64,000 nt of DNA from Chara braunii. Its lineage: Eukaryota; Streptophyta; Charophyceae; Charales; Characeae. The stretch covers positions 80,174 to 144,173 of the forward strand of contig BFEA01000946.1 of NCBI GenBank assembly GCA_003427395.1. Direction: 5' to 3'. The stretch's first letter is position 1, and each line of letters starts with the position of its first letter. The translations under genes were made by a program, and so were the position numbers. The notes beneath the pieces were generated by a model. It did no database searches. It had not been told where the DNA came from and saw nothing but the letters and a program-made list of their open reading frames with translations. Of the stretch, positions 23,053 through 33,745 are shown piece by piece.

Positions 23053-23600
23053 GAAGTGTGCTGAGATCCGTACTTGTGAAACTTTATAAATGATATCCCA
23101 AATGAGGAAGCGTGTTCAAACCCGTACATGTTAGGCACGCCGCACGGGAACCTTGTGTGGAAGTGTGCTGGGATCCTTACTTGCTGAACTTCAAAAACTT
23201 GGCACTGCTGGGAATCTTGTAAGGAAGTGTGTTGGGATCCGTACTTGTTAAACTTCATAAACGAATAACGATAGGCACGCCCATCAAGGAACCCTGTGCG
23301 GAAGTGTGCAGGGAACCTCACTTGTTGAACTTCAGAAATGTGTCGTGAATCTTGTGCCGAAGTATGTCGGGATCCGCACTTGTTAAACTTCATAAACGAA
23401 TAACGACAGGCACGCGCATCAGGGAACCCTTTGCGGAAGTGTGCTGGGATCCGTACTTGTTAAACTTCAATTTCATATTTGTGACGAACAATGTGTCATG
23501 ATTGCATCCTTGTTGGATAATTATACTAGAGGACGTAGAGTAGCGACAGGCACGCCCATCCGGGATGCCTGTGCGATAGTGTGTCGGGAGCCACACTTGG
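23053..23600 (+). repeat. Left motif array of locus 1
   Basis: Seven copies of GAAGTGTGCTGGGATCCGTA + CTTG, mostly followed by TTAAACTTCATAA, at about 23053, 23160, 23224, 23301, 23359, 23436 and 23574. Spacing is irregular (58-138 bp). The unit is a diverged form of the dyad motif found at 25451-33721. Minus-strand translation repeats VRIPAHF/GSQHTS, which is an artefact of the repeat. Confidence 0.75.
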
Positions 23601-24591
23601 CAAACTTCAAGTTTGTGAATGTGATGAGCAAGTTGTCATGTTTGAATCCTTGTTGGATAATAATATTTATTTCTTTTATGCGTGAGTTGTACATGCATGG
23701 CTATCGTCTCGTCCGAGGTGGTTGTCTGGATGTTATAGAGATTCAGACTTCTTTAGAAGTACAAACAGTAACTGTTATTTTTGACATACAATTTATTTTT
23801 CCCGGTCAAGAACGCAAAATTGTCGGTCACATGTAATTCTGGCGGTCACAAGTACATGATTCTCTATGCGCACAAGAGACGTGATGTCACTGGTCTTTCA
23901 CTCTTTGCATAACGGAACTCACACCCACATACTCGCCGAGATTTGTCTTGCATCCACACTCCAATTCGTCATGTCGCATCACACACACGAATATCATTTC
24001 GAGGTGAATTATATGCACAACCTTGGATGACTTGGACACAATTTGCAACGAGGACTGCAATGTGATGAATGTAATGACACATCAAACGAGCCAGACCTGA
24101 CAGAGATTCCGAAAGCAATACGCGACACCAAACTGGCAGTGAACATAACAAAGACAACTCAAACCCGCAACACAGATAGAAAGTAATGTCGTTGTGAAAG
24201 CGACAGTTAAAATATGAAATATTATGAAACAGAAGTTTGCAAATCAATCGAATCCATCAAAGACAACGACATTCCAAGACACATGATGCCAGTTGTCGTC
24301 TAATATACACAATATTTTTACAAAAGAACCTGAAAGGCCGTCGATCGCCACGTTGCAACAGTATCGCAAACATCAACATAAACACCCCGCAACTAACTCC
24401 ATCCACTTTTCTTGGAATTCCCTCTATAACAACATTTGCTGCCACCGACTTCCAGCGCCTGCACGAGCGCCTATGTGATGTTTGACATTCCAAATAGTGT
24501 ACAATCAACTCGAAAACACTAAGGTAAAAACTAGAATTGGCTACAACGCAAGGAAAAGAATCGAAAATCTCAAGAACATTATCTCTCAAGC
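23601..24591. other. AT-rich spacer downstream of gene A
   Basis: Non-coding in appearance, AT-richer than gene A, with only short open frames. It lies between the left motif array and the gene A terminator and may contain the gene A 3' UTR on the minus strand. Confidence 0.35.
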
Positions 24592-26427
24592 TCACGGAAA
24601 GGAGGATTCAGTGATCATTATCTTTGAGAACTGGAACAAAGATAATATCATATTCAAGCAGATCCACGTTTTTAGCCCATCTTTCCACCCCGCCGTGCCC
24701 TTGAAGTTGCAGTCTCCTCCGCTGGCGATGGTCGGCGGCAGCATCGGAGAGCTCGTCGGCGAGAAATCGACGACAGATCCCCCAAAAGGCTTGACGTCGA
24801 GAGGGTCATCGACACCAGGCGTGGAGGACGGTTGCGCGGACATGTGGTGGTCGCCCAGGATGTCGTCGATAACTTCTTCGATGTCAATACGCACACTCGG
24901 TTTGGTCAGGCTGACTGCTACATGAGCTTCGTTGAACCGATGTTGGAGATCGACGACAGACGTCATTGCTTGGACCTCATAGTCATCACGTTCTACCGAA
25001 AGGCTTGTGACCACGTGTGTCTCCATACCCAGTGCCGTGTCATCGTCGTCGTCGTCTTCCTCGTGGTGTTCTCCGTACAGCTGCCCGAATCCGTCATAAG
25101 ACTCCCCAGATCTGTCATCGTCGTCGCTGAAAGTCCNTTCGTCGTCTCCTGTATCGAGTTCACCTTTTTCCCCCTCCTGCCCTCCTAGCAACCCAGCCAA
25201 CTCCGTTTCTTCCCCTTCCTCTCCTTCATCCTCTTCTTCCTCCCCTTCATCCCCTCCTTCCTCCAATTCCTCCCCTGTGTCTCCTTCCTCCACTTCCTTC
25301 TCTTTGTCCATCACCCTGCCTTCTTCCCCTGCATGCAATGCAGCCACTTTGCCCGAACCCGTGTCGATTTCCGATGAATGTGCTTCCCGCCCGCCCCACG
25401 CAGCCCCTCCCGCCTGCACTAATATCCCTGGTTGGCCCCCCTTGCCTGAAGATGTTCGGATCCCGGCGAACTTCGCCTACTCCCTGTCGCTGGGCCCTCC
25501 ACACACCTTGCCTGAAGAAGTTCGGATCCCGGCGAACTTCGCCGTCTCCCTGTCACCGGACCCTCCACACGCCTTGCCTGGAGAAGTTCGGATCCCGGCG
25601 AACGTCGTTGTCTCCCTGTTGCTGGGCCCTCCACACGCACCCTCTCGCTCCGACCGAAGCGCCCCCGCAGGTGGCGAAGTCCCGTCCCTCACCGCACCGC
25701 TGTCTATTTTGGGATGACGACTCGCCACCCGCGGTCCTGACCAGCTCTGCGCGTCCGTCCTCTATGTCCGCTCTGCAAGCATTGAAGTTCGGATCCCCAC
25801 GGACTTGAACGTTTCGACCGAGCCGGCACGGAGAGCAACCAAGGCCGCCATCACCGAGCAGGCGGATGAACTGGGCACGTCCTCCGACTGTGCCGAGCAT
25901 TCCCGACCGGGCCCGGTAGACTGCTGACGCCCGAGGGCCTCCCCCGCCACCCCGCCGCTGCCTTCCGCTGTCGTGGTGTCGCCCTGAGACCCGCCCTCAG
26001 CCTCGTCGCCCTCGTGTTGTCGCCCCAGGATTTGTTTGCCGCCCCCAGCCTCGTCGCCCTCGTTCTCCCCACCGTCCGGTCCCCCGAACCTTGTACTTAC
26101 ATGCGTCCCACTAGGAGGGGGGATTTTCCAGTCCACCCTTCCTTTCGAGGGGCTCGTGTCGAGGTCGTAGTAGTCCTCCGTCAGCTCCAACCAGCACTTT
26201 TCCTGAAGTTCAGCGAACAATCGCCCGGCTGTGGAAATGACGGACACGTCTTCGCCTGCGAAAGAGCCATTCTCGGCCCTCACTTTCTGGAGAACCGCAA
26301 TTCTAGTGACGTCGAGGAAGTTAGACTTCGACCCGCGAGGGAGTGGCATCCATCCTCCATTCGGGACAGTGACCGCCACGATCCACTCACCCTTTTGGAT
26401 CGCGGTTGGACGACTCCTGGATGCCAA
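24592..26427 (-). pseudogene. Gene A, C-terminal part (acidic tail)
   Basis: Continuation of gene A after a 1-base frameshift at the A4 run 26393-26396. The frame opens with GEWIVAVTVPNGGWMPLPRG and a folded-looking segment with AELQEKCWLELTEDYYDLD. It then has a Gly/Glu-rich linker, three 22-residue repeats carrying FAGIRTS (25638-25441), and a long acidic stretch with EEGDEGEEEEDEGEEGEE and HHEEDDDDDDT. Two TAG codons interrupt the frame at 25762-25764 and 25477-25479; one sits in a repeat unit where the sister unit has ACG. The final stop is TGA at 24592-24594. Acidic tails often bind basic proteins, but I assign no function. Confidence 0.5.
25441..25638 (-). repeat. 66-bp minisatellite with dyad motifs, three copies
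   Basis: Units start at 25441, 25507 and 25573 on the plus strand (CTTGCCTGAAG). Each contains the dyad motif in reverse orientation at 25451, 25517 and 25583; the middle one is perfect. The 66-bp period equals 22 codons, so gene A's frame is kept. Confidence 0.85.
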
Positions 26428-27953
26428 ATCATGTCATGGCCCCAGTCCGCCTCCGTGGAACGACTTTGAGGCTCAGGCAGGAAGTGAATGTTGGCATTCG
26501 TCCAAGACTGATGATAGAGCGGGATGTCAGACCCGGGACGCAGTGAGCGATGGCCAGAGGCCAGAGCTTGTATTCTCTGCAGCAACTTCATTGGGGTAGT
26601 GCCAGGCGCCGGTTTCGCCATCGGTGACATGAGGGACGCTCGGCTTGTCGACGGACCTGCCAAGGACGACCCTGTAGCGTGCTGCGCGGAATGTTGGTCG
26701 TACTGCAGGTCGAGGCTTTCAGTGTTGCTGCCCTCCTCGTCCACGGTCGCGTCGAACTCGATGTCGGTGGTCTCCTCGTCTTCTGTGGAGATCAAGGAGG
26801 AGTAACTGTCGAACGTCAGCTCCTCCTCTGACTCCACGAAGTAAAGGGACTGCAACCTCTCGAGGAAGGTCTTCGCGTTCATGCGGGAGGCGCCGTGGTA
26901 GTTGTCGAGCAACGTGAACATGTGGTCCTTGCAGCGCACGTACTCGGCGACGGTGTCTCTCTTCGGCCGCGTTTGCAAGAACAAGAAGTCGTATATCTTG
27001 TTCCGCTTCCTCGCACTCAACTTGAACCACATGTCCGTTTTGTTGTTCCACGCACGAGCCCGAGTCTCGGTGACGACCATGAACTCACAATTGTGGGCAC
27101 CCGAATTGACCTCGCTTTTGACGAGATCAATTGTAAATTGCAAGAGCTCGGAGTTCCCTTCCATCGCGATGACGTGCCGTCCTGCCTTCAGTACTTCCCA
27201 GACTGACCGCACGTGTGGCTTCCCGAGGAAGACGACACCCTCCCCCTTCTTGGTGACGGATTCGAGAAGCTAAACGAATTGGGCGGGGTTGCGTTCCATG
27301 TCCCCGTACACAATGCCCCGGCGTGCAGGCGAGGTATGCGACCAGTCGCAAGTGTTGAACGGGATGTCGGACACATCCGTTTGCGTAACCTTCTGCGGTA
27401 CCCGCACTGCAGCAGCGGCGCCTGCCGGCAGTTTCCCCTCGTAGACGACGAACGTGTTGGCCCGCAAATCGTCGCTTTTGAAGAGTATGTACATCCGGTC
27501 GTCTTCCGTGTACAAATTGTTCCCGGCGGGGAAGCTTTTCTTCTGTTGACTCCTCCTCACCCACTTCCCTTCCAACAGCTTGACAAAAGATAGATGGTTC
27601 ATGCTGGCCAGAAAGGAGAGGTTCTGCTGCCGCGGGACAAAAACAACGAGCATCCATTGCGACGGACACCACGTCTGGAGTTGGGAATCCAGAGTGTCGA
27701 ACGCTTGCGGTTTCCAAAGCTTTAGGTCCACCGGTTCGCACTGATCGAGGACAACCGTGTGACTCTTTGTGGCAACCACTGCCTCCTTCAACTCTGCACT
27801 CCTTATGTCTGCCTCCAAGGGGTCGTTGCCGAATGGCGCGATGGATGTCACGTCGCCCGTGTCATTCCATTTTATGTGCACAATGCCTTCGGCGAGCGCG
27901 ATCTCTCGACTCTTCAGTCTACTGCCAGTTAACACGGACAGGACCTTATTCCT
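26397..27953 (-). pseudogene. Gene A, central part (degenerate DNA methyltransferase-like)
   Basis: In frame with the N-terminal part across a TAG at 27954-27956. The order of motifs resembles a class-beta N6/N4 DNA methyltransferase. A strand plus HTVVLDQCEPVD stands where DPPY would be, followed by a helix and WMLVVFVPRQQ; then YILFKSDD; then MERNPAQFV*LLESVTKKGE, VVFLGKPH and AGRHVIAMEGNSELLQF, which parallel the 'P..L..rli...gd.vlDpFaGsGT...gR..iGiE.n' end of such enzymes. The star is a second TAG (27270-27272). Both catalytic DPPY and the SAM-binding FxGxG are replaced, so I infer a non-catalytic fold. Downstream is an acidic, Ser-rich linker (VESEEELTFDSYSSLISTED). The MTase reading is by eye and could be wrong. 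Confidence 0.5.
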
Positions 27954-30463
27954 CTAGTCGACGGACAGCTTCTTGTGATCGGCCAGCTTCTCCGTCGCCT
28001 CGATCGATCTGTCGTCGTCGCAGCCCATGTAGGGCGGGCAGTCCTTGAACAACGAGGAGTCAGTGACGTATTTCGCGCTCTCGTCCCACAACTCAGCATC
28101 CAAACCACGACTCTCAAACTGTCTGAAAATTGCATACCTTGATTTCAGGAACGGGAACCTCTGGCTCCAATCCGCGTCCGGCCTTTTGTCGTGCTTGAAC
28201 TGGTAGTAGTTCCACAGACGCACCAGCACCCGATCGCACTTCACCAAATTCACCACCTCCTGGACATTCAGCTTTCCGAGCTTCGCCAACGCTGGGGAGC
28301 TGGCCTGTACCCAAACCACCTCGTAAGCGAGCACCTTCTTCAGGACGCGGCTTTTCTCGTTGTCTGTTAGCGACTCCATCATTTTCCAACAATGCGCGTC
28401 TGGCTCTGGCACTTGCACGAACCACTCGCCCTCCTCTTTCTCCTTTTTGCCTTTCTTTGTTGCCGGGTCCACAGGGACGTTGTACACGACCTCCTTCCTG
28501 CCCAGCTTGTCATTATGGATGTATGCAACCCCAGGCTTCACGTTTTTGACTTTCTTCTTCCGCATGATCCACTTTGTGCCGTCGTGTCCGAGCAATCTGT
28601 CTGTCTCCCATTTCTTGAAAAAATCGACGACCAGTTTCCAGACGTTCTTCCCTGCCATCGCAAGCGGGAAATAGGAACGCAAGGCAGCGGCTTGTTTCCT
28701 GATGGCCTCCTCGCCCTGCTGATCTGCGAGAATCCACAAGCTGCTGTGCGGTGTCATGTTGAGTGCGACATTACAAAATTCACGCCACTTCCGGACCTGA
28801 TCCTTTTTTCCGATGGGGTTCCCCATAACAGCACGCGGGCAACCAGCGTGCTTCCACTGCCACCTAATGTCCCTCATTGACAGCTTCAGCTGTCGTGGGG
28901 GCGCCTTCAGGTCCTTCTTGTTGTCCTGGGAACTGACAAGGAAGTACCCTTCGAAGTCGTCGTCCGAAATGTAGACCATTCGTGCAGGCCACCGCTCGAA
29001 ATTGTATTTCCTGGCCACCTCGCTGCCGAGCAACGACCTCGCTGCAGCCGCGTTGTGCTGCCCACACACCGCGTAGTAGTAGTATTGTCCCGCCAGCTCA
29101 TCCCACCAATCCTCCGGTCTCAGACGTTCTGCCTTGGTCCCGGGAGTCGGTTTATCAAGCCCCGGCGGCGCCAGTTTCAAGGTTTTTAAATCGTAAGACT
29201 GTGCTTTGTTTTCGAACGCCAACCGCATCGCTTCTTTGATCCTTTCCACGAGCACGAGATCCAGGGACCGCTGGTTGTACAGGTCCTCCCAGTCCCCGAG
29301 GTCGACGACCTGCGGAGGGCTAATGTCGAAGTCCCGCTTTGTCCGAACGCCGTCTTTGTACTCGAGGAAGTACCCGGCGTCGACGTCGATGGGAGTCCCT
29401 GTTGTCGGTGGAGAAGACAGTCTAGACTCAGGCTGCTTCTGTCTCGAAGACGGTCGTTTGGCAACCTGATGGCCCTGCTCCCCCTCAGTCCCCTTGCGTT
29501 TCTCGCCCGCAGTCCTGGGGGCCTTGCTCTTTAACTTCTTCATAGAACAGGCGAACTCGTCTGGACGATCCCCCCTCCTCTTTTGCGGAGCTCCTTGCGA
29601 GCTCAGGCCTCCCGCATCCACCTCCTCCACACCCTGTCCCTTGCTCACCTCCAAGTTGACCTCGAAATAGGCCGCCACCTGTACTGCAGGCCCTGTACTC
29701 TTACGCTGAACCGGAGCATCAGTCTGAACCCCAGGAATAGACAACACAGACCGCCGCGTGTCACTCAACCGCGGAGCAGTCCCCTTATCCTCGCTGTCGT
29801 TGAACTGACCTCGGCTCTCGCCGCGGTGCAGCTGAGTGGCGGGACCAGAACCCGGATCACTGCCCTGCACTGCTGCCCCGCTTGACTCGCAACCGCTGCA
29901 CAACTTCAACGGCAACGACAGCTCCAGGGATGGGTTGACGTCGCAGGGGACGTCTAGAGCGATGTTTTTGTCCTCCAACATGTCGAAAAATTCACGCGCC
30001 AAAACAAAACCGCCCCCGAGAACGAGTTCTCTGTAGAACGGGGTGTTCACAGCACCCGCTCTGAACCCCTCACACAATTCGAGGTCCAACAACGTCCCTT
30101 TCGAATTGGCAACGACGTTGCCCTTGGCACCACAAACTTCTGCATATAGAAATGTCGCTGGCCCCCCTTTGCGTCCTCCCACCGTAAGACGACACCAAGC
30201 ACTCTACGCCTTCTGCTGTCATCGATGAAGATGACAGGACCACATGGCTGCGGAGTGGGGTTGGAAGTGTCTCCACAGCACGAGTCGATGAACCATTTCG
30301 ACCTTGAATGGTTCGACCACCCCTGCGTGGCAGTAGACGACCGCATCGTGGAATCTTTTCGTGACTCCTTCCCGGAGGTCCCTTTTGGCTCCACCTTGCC
30401 CTTGGAAGAAGACATACTGTCTGCGAACGACAACGCAAAGTGAACAGCACACCATGAAGTCAA
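27954..30463 (-). CDS. Gene A, N-terminal part (ParB/sulfiredoxin-like box)
   Basis: Starts at ATG 30413-30415 (MSSSKGKVEP) or 30461-30463. It changes frame at a G6 run (plus-strand C6, 30162-30167), then stays open for 742 residues to TAG 27954. Visible parts: an N-terminal globular segment; a Ser/Gly/Lys-rich linker with basic clusters that could be nuclear signals (MKKLKSKAPRTAGEKRK, VAKRPSSRQKQ; residues about 214-255 of the 742); then ERIKEAMRLAFEN, YDLKTLKLAPPG and YYYYAVCGQHNAAAARSLL (about 313-386). The last resembles the GxHRxxAA box of ParB/sulfiredoxin-fold proteins, with Asn for Arg. A long basic C-terminal region follows. ParB-like box followed by an MTase-like region is an order seen in some phage and bacterial DNA-modification proteins. 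Gene B1 lies upstream on the same strand. Confidence 0.6.
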
Positions 30464-31810
30464 CGTCTGTCAAGACACAGGAGAAATAGAGCACTCGCTG
30501 CAGCACGTCAATGCAGGCTGTAGCGCAGCGAAAGCCGCACACAAAGACATCCGGGCACCCAAATCCGAAACGGTGAGAAGGGGTAGTCCGCCGGGATCCG
30601 AACTTCAAGTGGGCAAGAGACCGAGAGGCAGACAGAGAGAGAGAAGCAAGTGAAAACTCGCAGTGCGCATGGGATCACGCACTGTTTATGCGGCACACGG
30701 GGCGCCCCGTAGAACAAAGATAGACAAACGCACAGTGAAAATCGCGAAGTCCGCCGGGATCCGAACTAAAGGACGGTGCGTGAGATAGAGACGGCGGAAG
30801 CAAATTTCGGGAATTTTTCACAGGAATCAACTGGCGGTCATGCTCGAAGCTCTCCGGGTGAGATAGAGCCAGCATCCCAGAACTGTGCTCGACCAAACGC
30901 ACTTCGGAACCGTTGCCGGGCGGGTTGTGCAACCCACCCGGAACCACAAAGACTCACGACAAAGCAACGCACCTCCCGAAACGTGAAGTTCGCCGGGATC
31001 CGAACTCCAGGACGGTGCGACAGGCAGAAACAGCGTCAGGGACACACGATCCGCAAGTCTAAGGTTGTTGAACTCAACCCCGACCTAGGAAGGCCACACC
31101 GGAATGAAAGGCTGGTTGAAATGGAAAAGTCTGCCCTAATCCGAACAACTTCTGATTTACGATCTCGCCTTATGCACAGCTTGGCACTGGATGAACCCAA
31201 GCTCGAAAGCGACAGCCGTGTCAACATTTCATAGGTCCTTAGACTCTGGCTGTTGCCGGAATCCACGAGGGATCCGGAACACCACCGTGTGTGGCAATAG
31301 GCAGGCGACTCCTGAAGTTCGCCAGGATCCGAACTTCAGGAGGACGCACGAAAGAGAGACAGAAAGAAACATTGGAGCAACTCCGAGTCCAAACGCAAGA
31401 CGGTGTTCGACCAAGGCGCACGAGAAAAAAACCCGGGGTTCCACAGCCGACCGCAGGTTTCGATGGCAGCAGTCATTGAGTCCAGGCGTAATTGGTAGCA
31501 GGACCGTTTCCGACTCCGGTCAGCACTCGAAGCTCGGAGGCCGGTATGACGCACAGGCCAAACCGCGAAGTTCGCCGGAATCCGAACTTCAAGAGGGCGC
31601 GACACGGAAAGAGACGACGTGCACTAGCAACTGCTGCCTCCCGCGCCTTTCTCCACTACTAAAACTCTGCTATGTTCGGCAGCACACATGCCTCTCAATC
31701 GTCTCCCTTCTTTTCGCTTAAGCAGGATGTCCAACCACACGTCCAGATCTTGTGACAATCGCGGTTCCCCGGGGACAAGGTCCCGAACCGTAGCCATACA
31801 AAGCATTCAT
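30464..31810. repeat. Spacer between genes B1 and A with five dyad motifs
   Basis: Forward-orientation dyad motifs lie at 30582, 30746, 30985, 31314 and 31567 (24 bp each); 31314 differs from the consensus at one base. Several are followed by AGGACGGTGCG or AGAGGGCGCGAC, so longer units are shared. There is no convincing gene. The region would include gene A's promoter on the minus strand. Confidence 0.7.
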
Positions 31811-32809
31811 TCACGATCCGTAAACGCGGACCAACGGATCGTCGACCGTTGCAGTTTCCGAAAAGACGGATATGTATTTCATCCTAACAAACACTCTCGG
31901 TCGTGCTAAGGAGTTCCCTATACAGTCCCGTATGGGGGACACTTTCCCCTCGACCTCCCTATGCAACAAAAAGTTTTGGACCGTCCCTGCTATAACCAAA
32001 TCTCGCCACCTATCTACACGTTCAGGCCTGCACGTCGGCACAAATTTGGACCCCTCAATTACCACCTCGTTGCGTGATACAAGCACAACTGCATCGACGA
32101 GTTTCCTGCTCTTGTTCGACACAGCGACACATAGAACTCTGGCGAAATCAGACCCGGACACTTTCAATCGCACACAACAGTATGACACAACTTGTGGAGA
32201 ATTCCCGGGGCACCGGAGCGGGTACTGGTCCAGGAACGAGCAGTGACGAGCGCAATCCAGCAACTCTTGTTTCCGCGAGCCTCCCCAAGTTCGTGGCGAC
32301 GACCTGACGTAGTGGCATTCGAGGCGGCTGAAATGGCGGCTAATGCAGTCCAGCGCTCTGCGCATGTGGTTCAGGAACTTGTGTCCGAGGACAGCTTCAG
32401 ACAGCGGGATGAGGTTCCAAAACTTCAACATGTTGGCGAATTTGTACTGGCTTGCCCAAGGGCAGCGACTCTCCATTGTGGCCCAGTTCCCATCGCACCA
32501 ATCGTCAATATGCGCGTCCCTGCATGGGACGACGGTCATCCAGGGATCCTTGTCGAAGTCCTCTGCGGTCGCTCCGTGGATCGTAGTCACACCGTTGAAA
32601 TGCCGCACTGATCTCGCGCAAGGAGAAAACGGTTCTGCCAAGCGAATGTGCGTTTCGGGACTCATGGTTTGTGGTGTCGAGAAGATCAACTCAAAGATTC
32701 GCGGTGTCGAGAAGGTCCCATCCATTACGCGCACTACACACCTCGCGCACAAACCAAACGACACACACGGGGGCGCTGACACTTGTAAACATAGTTGGCG
32801 AGCAATCAA
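31811..32809 (-). CDS. Gene B1, conserved unknown protein (332 aa)
   Basis: Uninterrupted ORF. I do not recognise the family, but it is clearly homologous to gene B2 (48728-49639). Shared blocks in order: DPWMTVVP, CPW..YKFA, SPR.W, KQELLDCA, FL..YPL, VSYCC(V/I)RL, GSDF.RVLCVA, LVDAVVLVS, and VRMKYISVFS near the C-terminus. Many Cys residues suggest metal binding or disulfides, but they do not form a named motif. The N-terminal about 75 residues are not shared with B2, so the true start may be the later ATG at MSPETH or MDGTF. It lies upstream of gene A on the same strand and is flanked on both sides by dyad-motif arrays. Conservation of an intact frame in two copies suggests it was under selection in the active element. 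Confidence 0.65.
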   Translation of the reverse strand: MIARQLCLQVSAPPCVSFGLCARCVVRVMDGTFSTPRIFELIFSTPQTMSPETHIRLAEPFSPCARSVRHFNGVTTIHGATAEDFDKDPWMTVVPCRDAHIDDWCDGNWATMESRCPWASQYKFANMLKFWNLIPLSEAVLGHKFLNHMRRALDCISRHFSRLECHYVRSSPRTWGGSRKQELLDCARHCSFLDQYPLRCPGNSPQVVSYCCVRLKVSGSDFARVLCVAVSNKSRKLVDAVVLVSRNEVVIEGSKFVPTCRPERVDRWRDLVIAGTVQNFLLHREVEGKVSPIRDCIGNSLARPRVFVRMKYISVFSETATVDDPLVRVYGS

Positions 32810-32825
32810 ACGACATAGGTCCCTC

Positions 32826-33745
32826 GCTGTGGTTGTGCACTGGGGTTGGAACGCGAGTTGGGTTTTACGAAAGGCAAGAACCTGAAGTTTGCTGGGATCC
32901 GAACTTGGCGAAATGTCGTGGGAGAGACGCAGCTGTCTATCAAACTCGCCTTTCCATTCTTTCTTGAAGTTCGGATCCCAGCGGACCTCACATTTTCACA
33001 GGTCCACTGCTGTGGTTTTGCACTGGGGTTGCAACTCGAGTTGGGTTTTACAAAAGGCAAGAACCTGAAGTTCGCTGGGATTCGTACTTGGCGAAATGTC
33101 GTGGGAGAGAAATAGTTGTCTGTCAAACTCGCCTTTCCATTCTTTCTTGAAGTTCAGATCCCGGCGTACTTCACATTTTCACAGGTCTACTGCTGTTGTT
33201 GTGCACTCGGGTTGCAACTCGAGTTGGGTTTTACGAAAGGCAAGAACCTGAAGTTCGTCGGGATCCGTACTTGGCGAAATGTCGTGGGAGAGAAACAGTT
33301 GTCTGTCAAACTCGCCTTTCCATTGTTTCTTGAAGTTCAGATTCCAGCGGACTTCACATTTTCACAGGTCCACTGCTGTGGTTGTGCACTGGGGTGGCAA
33401 CTCGAGTTGGGTTTTACAAAAGGCAAAAACCTGAAGTTCGTCGGGATCCGTATTTGGCGAAATGCGGTGGGAGAGAAACAGCTGTCTATCAAACTCGCCT
33501 TTCCCTTCTTTCTTGAAGTTCGGATTCCAGCGGACTTCACATTTTCCCAGGTCCACCGCCGTGGTTGCCCGCTGGGGTTGCACCGCGTGTTGGGTCTTGA
33601 GGAAGGCGTGAACCAGAGGTCCACCGGGATCCGAGCTTGGCGAGATTACGTGGGAGAGACACAGATGTCTATCAAACTCGCCTTCACGTGCTTTCTTGAA
33701 GTTCGGATCTCGGCGGACTTCACATTTTCACAGGTCCCCCGCTGT
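32826..33745 (+). repeat. 183-bp satellite with alternating dyad motifs, five copies
   Basis: The landmark GGTTTTAC is at 32861, 33044, 33227 and 33410, with GGTCTTGA at 33593, an exact 183-bp period. Every unit carries one forward motif (32884, 33067, 33250, 33433, 33616) and one reverse motif (32966, 33149, 33332, 33515, 33698), with inner spacing 82 and 101 bp. Since 183 is 61 codons, a plus-strand frame stays open through the array (32846-34078, one TAG at 33113) and repeats LAFPFFLEVRIPADFTFSQV. I regard this frame as a by-product of the period, not a proven gene. Confidence 0.9.

Larger units (their letters stand above)
22940..33745. mobile_element. Candidate large DNA-transposon-like locus 1
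   Basis: Inferred unit: the 33-bp left-end sequence, a left array of diverged dyad motifs (23053-23600), gene A (24592-30463), gene B1 (31811-32809), and a right array of dyad motifs ending in a 183-bp satellite (32826-33745). Locus 2 shares the left-end sequence, gene B and dyad-motif arrays. The right terminus is not defined, no target-site duplication was found, and no transposase is present here, so this copy would be non-autonomous or decayed. It could instead be two host-type genes in a repeat-rich region. Confidence 0.4.

Noticed and set aside
24592-30463. Alternative genetic code with TAG as sense
   Set aside because: Gypsy, LINE and gene D decay in this window includes TAG, TGA and TAA, and a CAG to TAG change is directly visible in the satellite, so ordinary decay is the simpler reading; the bias itself is reported as a finding.
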